DNA of 64,000 nt from Runella sp. CRIBMP (GTDB lineage Bacteria > Bacteroidota > Bacteroidia > Cytophagales > Spirosomataceae). Made by a program: the position numbers and the translations under genes. Shown in pieces: positions 16,316 to 25,773 of this stretch (the stretch's first letter is position 1; each line of letters begins with the position of its first letter). The notes below the pieces were generated by a model. The model was not told the DNA's origin and ran no database searches. It saw only the letters and a list, made by a program, of their open reading frames with translations. The stretch spans positions 94,143 through 158,142 of the forward strand of contig NZ_JAAAKZ010000013.1 in the NCBI RefSeq assembly GCF_009905605.1, in the 5' to 3' direction.

Positions 16316-18850
16316 ATGAGAAAATTTACGTTCATTTTAGCAGGATTACTCCTGACGCTTCAATCCTTTGCTCAACTCCAATCTCCCCAACAATTTTTCG
16401 GTTTTGCCCCTGGCGAACAAATGGTTCCTACGCATCGGTTGTACCAATACGCCGACCATGCCGCCTCTCAGGTTCCTGCCAAGGTGAAAGTGATGTCGTA
16501 TGGACAAACGTTTGAAAAACGCCCGCTGATGATGGTCGTGGTTAGTTCCGAAGAAAACATGAAGAACTTGGAGCAAATTCGCACCGACCACCTCAAAAGC
16601 ATTGGAATGTTGGCCGGTCAGCCCACGAGCAAAACCCGCCCAGCAGTGATTTGGATGAGCTACAACGTACACGGCAACGAAGCCACCAACTCAGCCGCTT
16701 TCCCCAAAGTTTTACATGAGCTATTGGCGGGTGGAACCGTATCTGACAAAATCCTAAAAAATGCCGTTATCATTCTTGCGCCTTGTCTCAATCCTGACGG
16801 ACACGACCGGTATGTAAACTGGTACAACCAAAAAATAGGCACTTCGCCCAACGCCAATACCTCCGCTTGGGAACACGGCGAGCCGTGGCCAGGTGGTCGC
16901 TACAACCACTATTTGTTTGACCCCAACCGCGATTGGGCTTGGCAAACGCAGGAAATCATGCAACAGTTGGTTGCCGTATACCACCAATGGATGCCGCACG
17001 TTCACGGCGATTTTCACGAAATGGGTCCCAACAGTCCGTATTATTTTGCACCCTCGGCCAAGCCCTACCACGAAGATATTACCCCTTGGCAACGCGAAAT
17101 GCAGGATGTAGTCGGAACTTATAACAAACGTTATTTTGACCGCAACAACTGGTTGTACTATACCCGCGAGCGCTTCGATTTGTTTTACCCCAGCTACGGC
17201 GACACTTGGCCTACCTACAACGGTGCCATTGCGATGACCTACGAACAGGGTGGCGGCGGCATCGCCGGATTGGCATATGAGCGCACCGAAGAAGGCGACA
17301 CCTTGCGCCTTACCGACCGCGTAGCCCACGTGGCAGCAGCCAGTATTGCCACCATGGAAGCCATTGCCGACCGCTCCGCTAAAGTGGTGGATGAATTCAT
17401 TAAATTTTATGACCGTAACCAAAACAACCCGCTTGGCACTTATAAGTCGTACGTGATAAAAACCGCTGGTGAAGAAGGCCGCATCAAGGCATTGAAAGAG
17501 TTGTTGGACAAAAACCAGATTCGCTACGGATACGCCACCGACTCCAAGTCATTGACTGGTTATAATTACTTAAATCAAAAAGACGAAGCCTTCAAAACCG
17601 ACGCGGGCGATTTGGTCATCAGCGCCTATCAGCCTAAATCCAACCTGTTGAAAATATTATTTGAAACCAAGCCCAAACTGGAAGACTCGGTGACGTATGA
17701 CATTACGTCGTGGTGTGTTCCATTGGCATTTGGGGCCAAAACCTACGGTGTTAAAGAGAAACTTACGCCTGGCGCGCAACCAACCTCCGCAACTCAACCC
17801 GCATCGGGCATGGTAAACAAGCCCTACGCATACCTTGTCAATTGGAAGTCAGCCGAAGATGCCAAGTTTTTGGCCGCGGTTCTCAAACAAAAAATACGCG
17901 TTCGGGCGGCCGAAAAGCCGTTTGAAATTGGCGGCAAAGCTTACGCACAAGGAACGCTTGTCATTACCCGCGCAGGCAATGAGCAGCTAGGCGAGGCCTT
18001 TGACAAAATCATTCGGGCAGAAGCCACCAAACTTGGCATAACCCTCAACGCCACCGAGGGCGGTGGTGCGACCAAAGGCTCTGATTTTGGTTCTGATTAT
18101 GTCTTTAACCTAAAAGCAGCTCCGCGCATCGGCCTGATTGCGGGCGAAGGCACCTCAATGACCGCCGTGGGTGAGGTGTGGCATTTCTTCGATCAAGAAC
18201 TCAAATACCCCATCACGCTGATTGATCCCAACAGCCGTTTTACAAGCAGCTTACCGTTTGCGAAACTGGACGTATTGATTATTCCTACTTCGTTTGGTGC
18301 AAATATCCTGCGCGAAAGCCAATTCCCTGTGCTGCGCGAGTGGTTGCGCGGGGGCGGCAAATTGATTTTGTTAGAAAACGCGACCTCATTGTTGGCCGAC
18401 AAAGAAGGATTTGGTCTCAAAAACAAAAAAGAGGACGGCAAAAAAATGGACAAAAAAACATCGGCCGACTCACTCAAAGTATACGGCAACCGTGAGCGAG
18501 AAGCAGTTTCTGACGATACCCCGGGTAGTATTTACCGCATCAAACTTGACAATTCTCACCCGCTAGCTTTTGGTTTTCCTGACCATTTCTTTGCTTTGGT
18601 CAACAACACTTACAACTACGACTTCCTGAAAGATGGTTGGAACGTGGGGTATTTGAAGAAAGAAAAAGATAGCTACGTGGCTGGCTTTACGGGCAAAAAC
18701 GCCAAAGAAAAACTACAAAATGCACTGTTTTACGGCGTAGAAGAAATTGGTCGCGGCAAGGTGATTTACATGGCCAACGACCCGCTCTTCCGTGGTTTCT
18801 GGTACAACGGCAAACTGCTGTTTTCCAACGCGGTATTTATGGTTCCTTAA
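16316..18850 (+). CDS. Secreted M14 family zinc carboxypeptidase
   Basis: The ATG at 16316 gives a typical signal peptide (MRKFTFILAGLLLTLQSFAQ); upstream in-frame ATGs add a non-secretory tail. Of 844 residues, about 25-370 form the M14 carboxypeptidase domain. Zinc ligands appear as HGNE in SYNVHGNEATNSAAF and the third His in HGDFHEMGPNSPYYF; the Glu of a TYEQGGGG segment may be catalytic. Residues about 600-725 (IGLIAGEGTSMTAVGEVWHF to LREWLRGGGKLILLEN) resemble a class I amidotransferase-like fold with no nucleophilic Cys, a known accessory domain in this subfamily. It should trim amino acids from peptides in the periplasm or outside the cell. A two-hairpin terminator follows. Confidence 0.88.
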   Translation: MRKFTFILAGLLLTLQSFAQLQSPQQFFGFAPGEQMVPTHRLYQYADHAASQVPAKVKVMSYGQTFEKRPLMMVVVSSEENMKNLEQIRTDHLKSIGMLAGQPTSKTRPAVIWMSYNVHGNEATNSAAFPKVLHELLAGGTVSDKILKNAVIILAPCLNPDGHDRYVNWYNQKIGTSPNANTSAWEHGEPWPGGRYNHYLFDPNRDWAWQTQEIMQQLVAVYHQWMPHVHGDFHEMGPNSPYYFAPSAKPYHEDITPWQREMQDVVGTYNKRYFDRNNWLYYTRERFDLFYPSYGDTWPTYNGAIAMTYEQGGGGIAGLAYERTEEGDTLRLTDRVAHVAAASIATMEAIADRSAKVVDEFIKFYDRNQNNPLGTYKSYVIKTAGEEGRIKALKELLDKNQIRYGYATDSKSLTGYNYLNQKDEAFKTDAGDLVISAYQPKSNLLKILFETKPKLEDSVTYDITSWCVPLAFGAKTYGVKEKLTPGAQPTSATQPASGMVNKPYAYLVNWKSAEDAKFLAAVLKQKIRVRAAEKPFEIGGKAYAQGTLVITRAGNEQLGEAFDKIIRAEATKLGITLNATEGGGATKGSDFGSDYVFNLKAAPRIGLIAGEGTSMTAVGEVWHFFDQELKYPITLIDPNSRFTSSLPFAKLDVLIIPTSFGANILRESQFPVLREWLRGGGKLILLENATSLLADKEGFGLKNKKEDGKKMDKKTSADSLKVYGNREREAVSDDTPGSIYRIKLDNSHPLAFGFPDHFFALVNNTYNYDFLKDGWNVGYLKKEKDSYVAGFTGKNAKEKLQNALFYGVEEIGRGKVIYMANDPLFRGFWYNGKLLFSNAVFMVP

Positions 18851-18859
18851 CAAGAACAT

Positions 18860-18885
18860 GGTGCAGGTTTCTCAAAACCTGCACC
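18860..18885. repeat. GGTGCAGGTTT inverted repeat
   Basis: Arms 18860-18870 and 18875-18885 pair perfectly over 11 bp around a 4-nt loop. It lies 10 bp after the M14 stop. A variant with the same outer words (GTGCAG...CTGCAC) and a similar inner part occurs at 26112-26137, so this looks like a dispersed mini-element as well as part of a terminator region. Confidence 0.6.
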
Positions 18886-18887
18886 AG

Positions 18888-18932
18888 TACAAAGCAAAAG
18901 CGCGAGACTGGGTCTCGCGCTTTTGCTTTGTA
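18888..18932. terminator. Bidirectional terminator with perfect 21-bp stem
   Basis: Arms 18888-18908 and 18912-18932 are perfect inverted copies (core AAAGCGCGAGAC/GTCTCGCGCTTT) with a 3-nt loop. The outer arm ends carry A/T-rich CAAAG/CTTTG rather than a pure T-run. It separates the convergent M14 and dapA genes. Confidence 0.8.
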
Positions 18933-18949
18933 TATCAATGTCACAGAGC

Positions 18950-19834
18950 TTACATCAGCCCTTCTTTTTCCATAATTGCTTTCAGTGTAACCCCCAGTTC
19001 GTCTGACGCTTTGACCAACGGCAAACGGACCTCACTGCTGCAAATGCCTTTGATTTCGAGGCACTTTTTGATTCCTACGGGGTTAGACTCGGCGTACAAC
19101 GGTGCGTCCATATCCAGAAAACGGTACTGAATCGCGGCGGCTTCTTCCATGCGGCCTTCGAGGGCGTGCCAGGTCATTTCGGTAAATTCTTTCGGGAATG
19201 CATTGGCAATCACCGAAATAACCCCTCTCCAGCCCACGCTCACCATCGGCGTCACGTGGTTGTCGTCGCCTGATATCAACAAAAAATCTTTCGGACACTC
19301 GCTGGCGAGTTCCATGTACTGGTCAAAATTTCCACACGCATCTTTGATACCGATGATGTTTGGGTGCTTTGCCAATTCTGCGATGGTTTCTACCTTCATG
19401 TTGACCACCGTTCGTCCAGGTACATTGTACAGAAAAACGGGCACGGGACTTGCGTCAGCAATAGCCGTAAAATGTGCAATCAGGCCTTTTTGCGAAGGTT
19501 TATTATAGTAAGGACATACCGACAAAACTGCATCGACGCCCGTCAAATCTGTTTGTTTGAATGTTTCAAGCACTGCGCGGGTATTGTTTCCTCCCAACCC
19601 ATACACAATGGGAAGCTTTTTAGGGTTGTTTTCCTGCACAAACTTCAACAAATCGAGTTTTTCCTGTGCGGTGGTGGTCGATGTTTCTCCCGTAGTACCC
19701 TGTACCACAAGGTAGTTAACGCCACTATCGCTTACAAAGTGAAGGAGTTTTTGGAGAGCAGGAAAATCAATATCGTGGTTAGCGTCAAAAGGGGTCACAA
19801 GCGCAACGCCTACGCCTAAAAATCTGGTGTCCAT
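18950..19834 (-). CDS. dapA: 4-hydroxy-tetrahydrodipicolinate synthase
   Basis: The 294-residue cytosolic TIM-barrel enzyme condenses pyruvate with aspartate semialdehyde, the first committed step of the diaminopimelate/lysine pathway that feeds peptidoglycan. Visible signatures are the substrate-binding QGTTGETSTTT (about residue 44), the active-site Tyr in FLYNVPGRT and the Schiff-base Lys in IIGIKDACGN. Length is the usual 290-295. It has its own likely promoter (TACCTTTG at 19904-19911, minus strand) inside the gap after the aminotransferase gene, and a strong terminator at its 3' end, so it appears to be transcribed alone. The family also includes N-acetylneuraminate lyases, but these motifs favour DapA. 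Confidence 0.93.
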   Translation of the reverse strand: MDTRFLGVGVALVTPFDANHDIDFPALQKLLHFVSDSGVNYLVVQGTTGETSTTTAQEKLDLLKFVQENNPKKLPIVYGLGGNNTRAVLETFKQTDLTGVDAVLSVCPYYNKPSQKGLIAHFTAIADASPVPVFLYNVPGRTVVNMKVETIAELAKHPNIIGIKDACGNFDQYMELASECPKDFLLISGDDNHVTPMVSVGWRGVISVIANAFPKEFTEMTWHALEGRMEEAAAIQYRFLDMDAPLYAESNPVGIKKCLEIKGICSSEVRLPLVKASDELGVTLKAIMEKEGLM

Positions 19835-19903
19835 TGGGTACTTTTTCCGTTAGTTATTAATTGAGATTGGTGGAGGTTAAAAATCGGGTCACGACTTTCG
19901 CTG

Positions 19904-19911
19904 CAAAGGTA
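19904..19911 (-). promoter_or_regulatory. -7 promoter box for dapA
   Basis: The minus strand reads TACCTTTG, an exact match to TANNTTTG, about 70 bp upstream of the dapA ATG. The nearest TTTG upstream (19937-19940) is 25 bp away, longer than usual, so the -33 element is uncertain. Confidence 0.4.
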
Positions 19912-19921
19912 TCAAAATTTG

Positions 19922-21190
19922 TTAATCAATCGCTTCCAAAATTATCGCGCAGGCTTCGCGAATCTGCGCTTCAGAAATAACCAAAGGCGGCGCCAACCTC
20001 ATGGAATTATCACAAAATAAGAACCAATCCGTGATAACGCCACTACCACTTTGACTGTTTTGAATGGCCCGGTCGATGATGGGTTTCAATACATCAAAAG
20101 ATTCAAACTCCACCGCCAACATCAACCCTCGGCCGCGTATCTCTTTTATCTTGGGATGAACCAACAATCTTTTTATCAAATCTCCCTTTTCATTAACGCT
20201 CCATCCCCGCTTTTCTTCGTTTTCTTGTGTTCCATACAAAACATCCTGTACCACTTCCAACGTAGCCAACGATGCCGCACAACTCACAGGATGTCCGCCA
20301 AAAGTAGTTATATGACCCAAAATCGGATTATTTTTAAAAACCGACATGATTTCTTTGGACGAAATAAAGGCTCCGATGGGCATTCCGCCGCCCATGCCCT
20401 TAGCGCACAAAAGCACATCAGGCACCACATTGTAGTGTTCAAACGCCCAGAAGGTACCCGTTCGGCCAAAACCCGTTTGAATTTCATCAAAAATCAGGAG
20501 GGTGCCTGTCTCGTCGCAACGTTTTCGGAGGGCTTGGTGGTAGGCTTCGGTGGGTACGCGCACGCCCGCTTCTCCCGAAATCACCTCAATAATCACCGCT
20601 GCCGTACGGGTCGTAATTTTGTCCAAATCTTCCAGCACTCCGTGCCGAATATGACGAATATCAGGTAATAAAGGCCGAAAACTCCTCTTAAAAAACTCCG
20701 CCCCCGCCAAACTCAACGCGCCCTGCGTACTGCCGTGGTAGGCATTAAAACAGGAAATAATTTCGGAACGTCCGGTAAAACGCTTGGCCAACTTCATGGC
20801 CCCTTCCACGGCTTCAGTGCCAGAGTTGGTAAAATAGACATTGTCTAATGACCGGAACCTTGGCAGGGTTTTGAGCCCTGCCAAGGTTTCAACCAACGCT
20901 TCGGCCAGTTTGACCTGCGGGGTTTCGATGTATTCGCCATACACCATCAAATGCAGGTATTTATCCAACTGATTATGAATAGCTTCCAATACTTTTGGGT
21001 GCCGATGCCCCACGTTGCTGACGGCAATCCCCGAAATCATGTCGATATAGCGTTGGCCGTTTTGACCGTATAAATAGATTCCCTCGGCCCGTTCGATGTC
21101 CAGTGCCAACGGGAAATCGGAGGTTTGGGCGAGGTGATTATAAAAAAGCTGTTGTCGGTGAGAAAGTGCGTTGGTCATTGAGAATTCCAT
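19922..21190 (-). CDS. Class III PLP-dependent aminotransferase (acetylornithine/diamine type)
   Basis: The 422-residue cytosolic enzyme has the class III pattern: YFTNSGTEAVEGAMKLAKRF, FNAYHGSTQGALSLAG, LLIFDEIQTGFGRTG and the PLP Lys in LLCAKGMGGGMPIGAF. These enzymes move an amino group from the omega position of ornithine, lysine, putrescine or 4-aminobutyrate to 2-oxoglutarate. The exact substrate is not clear. Between LAEALVE and SLDNVYFTNSG the protein carries about 12 unusual residues (TLAGLKTLPRFR) encoded by a perfect palindromic repeat, an in-frame insertion near the PLP-binding region. A terminator separates it from the SusD gene upstream. The alternative start is the Met at residue 5. 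Confidence 0.87.
   Translation of the reverse strand: MEFSMTNALSHRQQLFYNHLAQTSDFPLALDIERAEGIYLYGQNGQRYIDMISGIAVSNVGHRHPKVLEAIHNQLDKYLHLMVYGEYIETPQVKLAEALVETLAGLKTLPRFRSLDNVYFTNSGTEAVEGAMKLAKRFTGRSEIISCFNAYHGSTQGALSLAGAEFFKRSFRPLLPDIRHIRHGVLEDLDKITTRTAAVIIEVISGEAGVRVPTEAYHQALRKRCDETGTLLIFDEIQTGFGRTGTFWAFEHYNVVPDVLLCAKGMGGGMPIGAFISSKEIMSVFKNNPILGHITTFGGHPVSCAASLATLEVVQDVLYGTQENEEKRGWSVNEKGDLIKRLLVHPKIKEIRGRGLMLAVEFESFDVLKPIIDRAIQNSQSGSGVITDWFLFCDNSMRLAPPLVISEAQIREACAIILEAID
20856..20888. repeat. Palindromic repeat inserted in frame in the aminotransferase gene
   Basis: Arms 20856-20868 (AACCTTGGCAGGG) and 20876-20888 are perfect inverted copies over 13 bp with a 7-nt loop. Flanking bases extend the pairing with one wobble. 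Elements of this CCTTGGCAGGG form are usually intergenic in Bacteroidota; here it is read as protein without breaking the frame. Confidence 0.8.
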
Positions 21191-21208
21191 TTTTCAGCTG
21201 CAAATATC

Positions 21209-21246
21209 AACAAAAAACCTTCGACCCAGGCCGAAGGTTTTTTGTT
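21209..21246 (-). terminator. Terminator after the second SusCD operon
   Basis: Arms 21209-21223 and 21232-21246 pair perfectly over 15 bp (ACCTTCG/CGAAGGT core within A6/T6 tracts) with an 8-nt loop. It lies just after the SusD stop on the minus strand and before the aminotransferase start. Confidence 0.85.
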
Positions 21247-21276
21247 TTTAAGAATAACAAAACCGTGGAGCGGTTT

Positions 21277-22650
21277 CTAGTAACCCACGTTTTGTGTCAA
21301 TTGCTTATTTGCATCTATTTCACGCTGCGGAATCGGGAAAATCAAGCGCGGGCTGTTGAAGTCCAACGCGCCCACTTTGCCTTTCAAACGCTTAATATCG
21401 TGCAATGTGTGACCCTCAAAGGCCAGTTCCAACTTGCGTTCTTTCAAAATATCAGCAATGGTCACCTCGGTTAAAGCCGTTGCACCCGCTCTGGCACGAA
21501 TCGCATTAATATCTGCCAAAGGAGCCGCTCCCACGGTAGTACCAAGGCGGAAATTAGCTTCGGCACGAATCAAATACATCTCAGCCAAACGCATGATTGG
21601 CACATTCCCAAAACGATCTAGGTGCTTTTGGGTATACGTTAAATTGCTTGGGGGAGTGACAAAAAATTCTCCTCGGGTATCTCCTGCTCCATAAAGGGCA
21701 CGGTGAGCGGGCAAAATACGAAAATCGCCGCGACCTGCGGTACCTGGAATTGAGCTTATTGCTGTCCCAAAAAACGTATTAAGGCTATTGGCACCATCTT
21801 GGGCGGTTACGGTCGTTGAGAAAATATATTCTGCGGGGTTTGCTCCACCGTTTCTCAAAGATGTATAAAACAAAGAACTGAAAGGAGTCACCAAACGCTG
21901 ACGACCAGAAGTGATGACGCGATTGGCGGCGTCGCGGGCAGAGGCATAATTTCCCTGCTGCAAATACACCCGGGCCAACATACCAGCCGCGGCATTTTTG
22001 GTGGCATAGATGGTGTTGGAAGCGGGCAATAAATTCTCGGCTTTGGTTAAATCGTCCAATACCTGCGCGTACACTTCGGCTACGCTGTTGCGTTTTCTGT
22101 AATCAGCATCGGTTACGCTACGCGTTGGCTCAAGCACAAGCGGTACCCCTGCATTGGCGGCGTTGTCGCCATCGCCCCATGTTTTGGCATAAAGACGTAC
22201 TAGTTCAAAGTACAAAGCCCCACGGATGAAACGTGCTTCACCTTCAATACGCGCCTTTTTGGCCTCTTCTACCTTATCCAACGCCGACAATACATTGTTA
22301 CAACGGTTGATGGCATTGTAAGAGTCAATCCACGTAGTGCTGGCGGTTGAGTTGGCGGTGGTTAATTGCTTATCAAAAATTTCTAATAAGTTGGCAAAAG
22401 TACCGCCAAAACGAATTTCTCCAGCATCACCGTATAAATCGGATACGTACTGAAAAGCGCCCCCGTACACATCACCATCCTGAATACCGTCGTAGCAACC
22501 AATCAGGGTCACTTCAACGTCTTTGGAAGTACTCAAAGCAGCCACATCATCAATACTCTGAGTGGGTGCTACATCGAGTTTTTGGTCGCAACCGCTCAAC
22601 AGCGTCATGGCCGCAGCGGTTAAAAAGCTATATTTGAATAGTCTATTCAT
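21277..22650 (-). CDS. SusD/RagB-type outer-membrane lipoprotein
   Basis: The 457-residue product has a lipoprotein signal with lipobox LLSGC (Cys about residue 21). The family pattern is clear: N-terminal SusD-like domain with TWIDSYNAINRCNNVLSAL, EGEARFIRGALYFELVRLYA, the TPR-like helices with AAAGMLARVYLQQGNYASAR, and the C-terminal RagB region with MRLAEMYLIRAEANFRLG and EINAIRARAG-like DINAIRARAGA. It is the surface ligand-binding partner of the SusC protein encoded 27 bp upstream. The classical RagB/SusD architecture is typical of glycan-uptake systems, but no glycosidase gene lies beside it. A strong terminator follows, so the operon is just SusC-SusD. Confidence 0.92.
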   Translation of the reverse strand: MNRLFKYSFLTAAAMTLLSGCDQKLDVAPTQSIDDVAALSTSKDVEVTLIGCYDGIQDGDVYGGAFQYVSDLYGDAGEIRFGGTFANLLEIFDKQLTTANSTASTTWIDSYNAINRCNNVLSALDKVEEAKKARIEGEARFIRGALYFELVRLYAKTWGDGDNAANAGVPLVLEPTRSVTDADYRKRNSVAEVYAQVLDDLTKAENLLPASNTIYATKNAAAGMLARVYLQQGNYASARDAANRVITSGRQRLVTPFSSLFYTSLRNGGANPAEYIFSTTVTAQDGANSLNTFFGTAISSIPGTAGRGDFRILPAHRALYGAGDTRGEFFVTPPSNLTYTQKHLDRFGNVPIMRLAEMYLIRAEANFRLGTTVGAAPLADINAIRARAGATALTEVTIADILKERKLELAFEGHTLHDIKRLKGKVGALDFNSPRLIFPIPQREIDANKQLTQNVGY

Positions 22651-22677
22651 TTTCTGAAAGTCGTTTTAGAGAGGATA

Positions 22678-25600
22678 TTACAAACCAATATTGATACCAA
22701 ACAAAATGGTACGTGGCTGAGGCGGCGTATAGAAATCGTTACCGATGGCAAAGTTGCTGGTAAAGCTATCGGCACTTACTTCAGGATCCCAACCCTTGTA
22801 ATTGGTAAAGGTTGCTAAGTTCATTCCAGAAACATAGACCTTCACTCTTTCCAGTTTTACACGATTGACAAGGCTCGTTGGCAGTGTGTAGCTCAATGTA
22901 GCCGTACGAAGACGAAGATACGAACCATCAAAAATGTAACGACTTGATGCCTGGTTTCCGTTGCCACGCAGATAACGGGCCTCTGGAACGTCGGTGTTAC
23001 GATTTTCTGGAGTCCAAGCGTTCAACTGATCTTTGGTTTGGTTATCTTCATAAATACCGTTGGCCGACGAATACTGACCTACCCCATAAAAGTTAACTTG
23101 GTTGCCATATACTCCGTTGAAGAATACGCTCAAATCAATGCCCTTGTAAGAGAAAGAGTTGGTAATACCTCCGATAAATTTAGGGTTGGGATTTCCAACC
23201 ACTACCCGCTGGGCAGAGTTATAACCCGAGTTGGTTACCGTTGTTCTGTCAATTGAGCCGTCGGCACCTTTAGTATTTTTGTAGAACAATGCATCACCGT
23301 TATCAGGATTTACACCCGCATACTCAACCGTGTAAAACACTCCGATAGGCTGGCCTTCCACCACGCGGTTCATGTTACGAATCCCGCCTTCAATGACTTG
23401 ACCTTGAATATCAGTCACTTTGTTTCTATTGTTGGCCCAGTTGAATGACGTATTCCACTTAAATTTACCCACAAAGTTTTGGGTATTTACCACAAATTCA
23501 AAGCCCTTGTTTTCCAACTTACCCACGTTACGCACTTGGCTTACAAAACCAGTGGTGGCAGGAATGTTTACGTTCAGCAACAACCCAGAGGTATTTTTAA
23601 CGTAGTAATCAATTTCACCATTGATACGGTTGTTAAGAATTCCAAAGTCAATACCAAAGTCAGTTTGATAGGTTGTTTCCCATCTCAAATCAGGGTTTCC
23701 GATTTGTGAAGGCCGCTGACCTGCCGCACCTGCGTACCCTGCATCACCCTGAAACAGGCCTAATTGTGGGAAGTTACCGATTTCTGAGTTACCTGTTCCA
23801 CCGTAGCTAGCGCGGGCTTTTAGGAAGCTGATGACAGTATTATTCTTTAGGAAATTCTCTTCCGACAGCACCCATCCCAACGACACCGCAGGGAAGAAAC
23901 TGTAGCGTGAGTTGGCCCCGAAACGTGAAGAACCGTCGATACGTGCACTGGCCGAGAGTAAGTATTTATCGGCAAATTTATAGTTGGCACGGGCAAAATA
24001 AGATAAGAACCGGAAATTGGTTTCGGTACTACTACCGTCAGATTTGGTTGCCGCACTGGCAATCCGCTGGTAGGAGTTTGAAGGAAACTGGGTACCTTCG
24101 ATGAAGTTGGTCTTGGTCTGCGATTGTTGATACGACATCCCCAGCGTAGCACTGATTCCGTGTTGGCCGAAACTATTGTCGTACGCAAAGAAATTATTGG
24201 TATTATAGTTGGTCACAAACGTACCGTAGTTGGCACCGATACCGTTGGTCGCCCGGGTTTGGTTACGTACCGTTTGGCTCTGGAAATATCCTTCTTCCTG
24301 CTGGTTTAATAAGTCAACCCCTACTTCACTACGGAATTTCAAGCCTTTAAAGATGTTGGCCTGCAAATAACCATTCGTAAGGTTACGAATAGACGTTGCC
24401 ACAAATTTGGCGTAGTTGATTGAAATAATCGGGTTGTAGTACAAAGGAATGTTAATGTCACCAGGAGGCGTACCCGCTGGAAGACCCGTGTTGGGATCCA
24501 GAAACGGCGTCAGTGGTGTCAATGCTGCCATCTGCAATGGGTTAGAGAAGGCATTATCATCGGGCAAACGTTGGTTTTCGGTACGGGCCAAGTTCATTGT
24601 CAAACCGACCGAAAGCCAGTTGTTGGCTTGGTGATCAAGGTTTAAGCGCCCCGACATACGCTTCAATCGGTTACCAATAATCGTTCCTGTCTGGTCTAAG
24701 TATTGACCTGAGATAAAGAACCGTGTTTTGTCATTCCCACCGCTCAACTGCAAATCAGCCTGATGCATCGGTGCTTTTTGAAAAGCCTGTTCTTGCCAGT
24801 TTACATCGGCTTGTTGGGGAGTGCCGTAGGTACCATAACTGTAATAATCCAAGAATCCGCCTGCTCCAAAGATAGACTGAGTAAAAGAATCTGGGTCATT
24901 TGGATCAATATTGGCCAAACGGTCACGGTATCCAGCTGCTTGCTTATAAAAAGAAATAAATTCTTCAGAATTAAGGAAAGGCAAACGACGGGCGGCAGTG
25001 GCCGAACCAGTTTGAAAATTGAAAGAAACATTCGTTTTTCCTGCCTTACCGCGTTTGGTGGTAATCAACACCACCCCGTTTGCGGCACGGGCACCGTAGA
25101 TTGCTCCCGCAGAGGCATCTTTCAATACTTCGATAGACTCAATATCGTTTGGATTTATATCCGCTAAAGCGTTGGTTTCACCGCCGTAGTTACCGAAGTC
25201 TCCCGTAGTGATAGGCGTTCCGTCTACTACATACAGCGGCTGACTGCTGGCGCTGATAGAGGAGTTTCCGCGAACGCGCACTGTTACGGCTTGGCCCAAT
25301 TTACCCGAACCTGAGTTGATGAATACCCCGGCGGCTTTTCCTTGCAAAGCGGCATCTACGGTTGGGGTAGGCATATTTTCAATGTCTTTTCCTTTTACCT
25401 GAGCGATGTTACCCGTCAATTCGCGCTTGATTTGTGAACCAAAACCCGTTACCACAATCTCGCTCAGTGTTTTGGTATCCTGAGTCAGTTGAACATTAAT
25501 CACCGAACGTCCGTTTACTTTTTCCTCCAAAGGAGAAAATCCGACAAAGCTGAATACCAGCGTGGCATTGTCAGGGATAGAAATACGATAATTCCCTTCG

Positions 25601-25773
25601 GCGTCGGAGTTGGCACCGCGCGTGGTGCCTTTTACCGTAATCGAAACGCCCGGTAGCCCAGCACCCTCATCGGATGAGGTGACTTTTCCAGTCACGACCT
25701 TGTCCTGCGCCCTTACGGCAACGAACGACAAGCATACCAGCATCCACAAGCTAATACGTAAAGTGTGTCTCAT
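22678..25773 (-). CDS. SusC/RagA-type TonB-linked outer-membrane transporter
   Basis: The 1031-residue product has a signal peptide ending near VRAQ (residue 23), a carboxypeptidase-regulatory-like domain (VTGKVTSSDEGAGLPGVSI, SDAEGNYRIS), a TonB-box-like segment (LSEIVVTGFG), and the plug with SIEVLKDASAGAIYGARAA and GVVLITTKRG. The remainder is the barrel, ending TILFGINIGL. It imports a ligand, probably a glycan fragment, captured by the neighbouring SusD lipoprotein. A good Bacteroidota promoter lies at 26137-26168, which implies an untranslated leader of about 355 nt. No regulator gene is adjacent. Confidence 0.92.
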   Translation of the reverse strand: MRHTLRISLWMLVCLSFVAVRAQDKVVTGKVTSSDEGAGLPGVSITVKGTTRGANSDAEGNYRISIPDNATLVFSFVGFSPLEEKVNGRSVINVQLTQDTKTLSEIVVTGFGSQIKRELTGNIAQVKGKDIENMPTPTVDAALQGKAAGVFINSGSGKLGQAVTVRVRGNSSISASSQPLYVVDGTPITTGDFGNYGGETNALADINPNDIESIEVLKDASAGAIYGARAANGVVLITTKRGKAGKTNVSFNFQTGSATAARRLPFLNSEEFISFYKQAAGYRDRLANIDPNDPDSFTQSIFGAGGFLDYYSYGTYGTPQQADVNWQEQAFQKAPMHQADLQLSGGNDKTRFFISGQYLDQTGTIIGNRLKRMSGRLNLDHQANNWLSVGLTMNLARTENQRLPDDNAFSNPLQMAALTPLTPFLDPNTGLPAGTPPGDINIPLYYNPIISINYAKFVATSIRNLTNGYLQANIFKGLKFRSEVGVDLLNQQEEGYFQSQTVRNQTRATNGIGANYGTFVTNYNTNNFFAYDNSFGQHGISATLGMSYQQSQTKTNFIEGTQFPSNSYQRIASAATKSDGSSTETNFRFLSYFARANYKFADKYLLSASARIDGSSRFGANSRYSFFPAVSLGWVLSEENFLKNNTVISFLKARASYGGTGNSEIGNFPQLGLFQGDAGYAGAAGQRPSQIGNPDLRWETTYQTDFGIDFGILNNRINGEIDYYVKNTSGLLLNVNIPATTGFVSQVRNVGKLENKGFEFVVNTQNFVGKFKWNTSFNWANNRNKVTDIQGQVIEGGIRNMNRVVEGQPIGVFYTVEYAGVNPDNGDALFYKNTKGADGSIDRTTVTNSGYNSAQRVVVGNPNPKFIGGITNSFSYKGIDLSVFFNGVYGNQVNFYGVGQYSSANGIYEDNQTKDQLNAWTPENRNTDVPEARYLRGNGNQASSRYIFDGSYLRLRTATLSYTLPTSLVNRVKLERVKVYVSGMNLATFTNYKGWDPEVSADSFTSNFAIGNDFYTPPQPRTILFGINIGL

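Noticed and set aside
16754..17422. Long minus-strand frame (222 codons) inside the M14 peptidase gene
   Set aside because: It overlaps a well-supported gene with catalytic motifs on the other strand and has no recognisable domain; it is a codon-bias shadow.
20051..20668. Plus-strand frame of 205 codons inside the aminotransferase gene
   Set aside because: The minus-strand aminotransferase explains the region fully; the frame encodes no recognisable domain.
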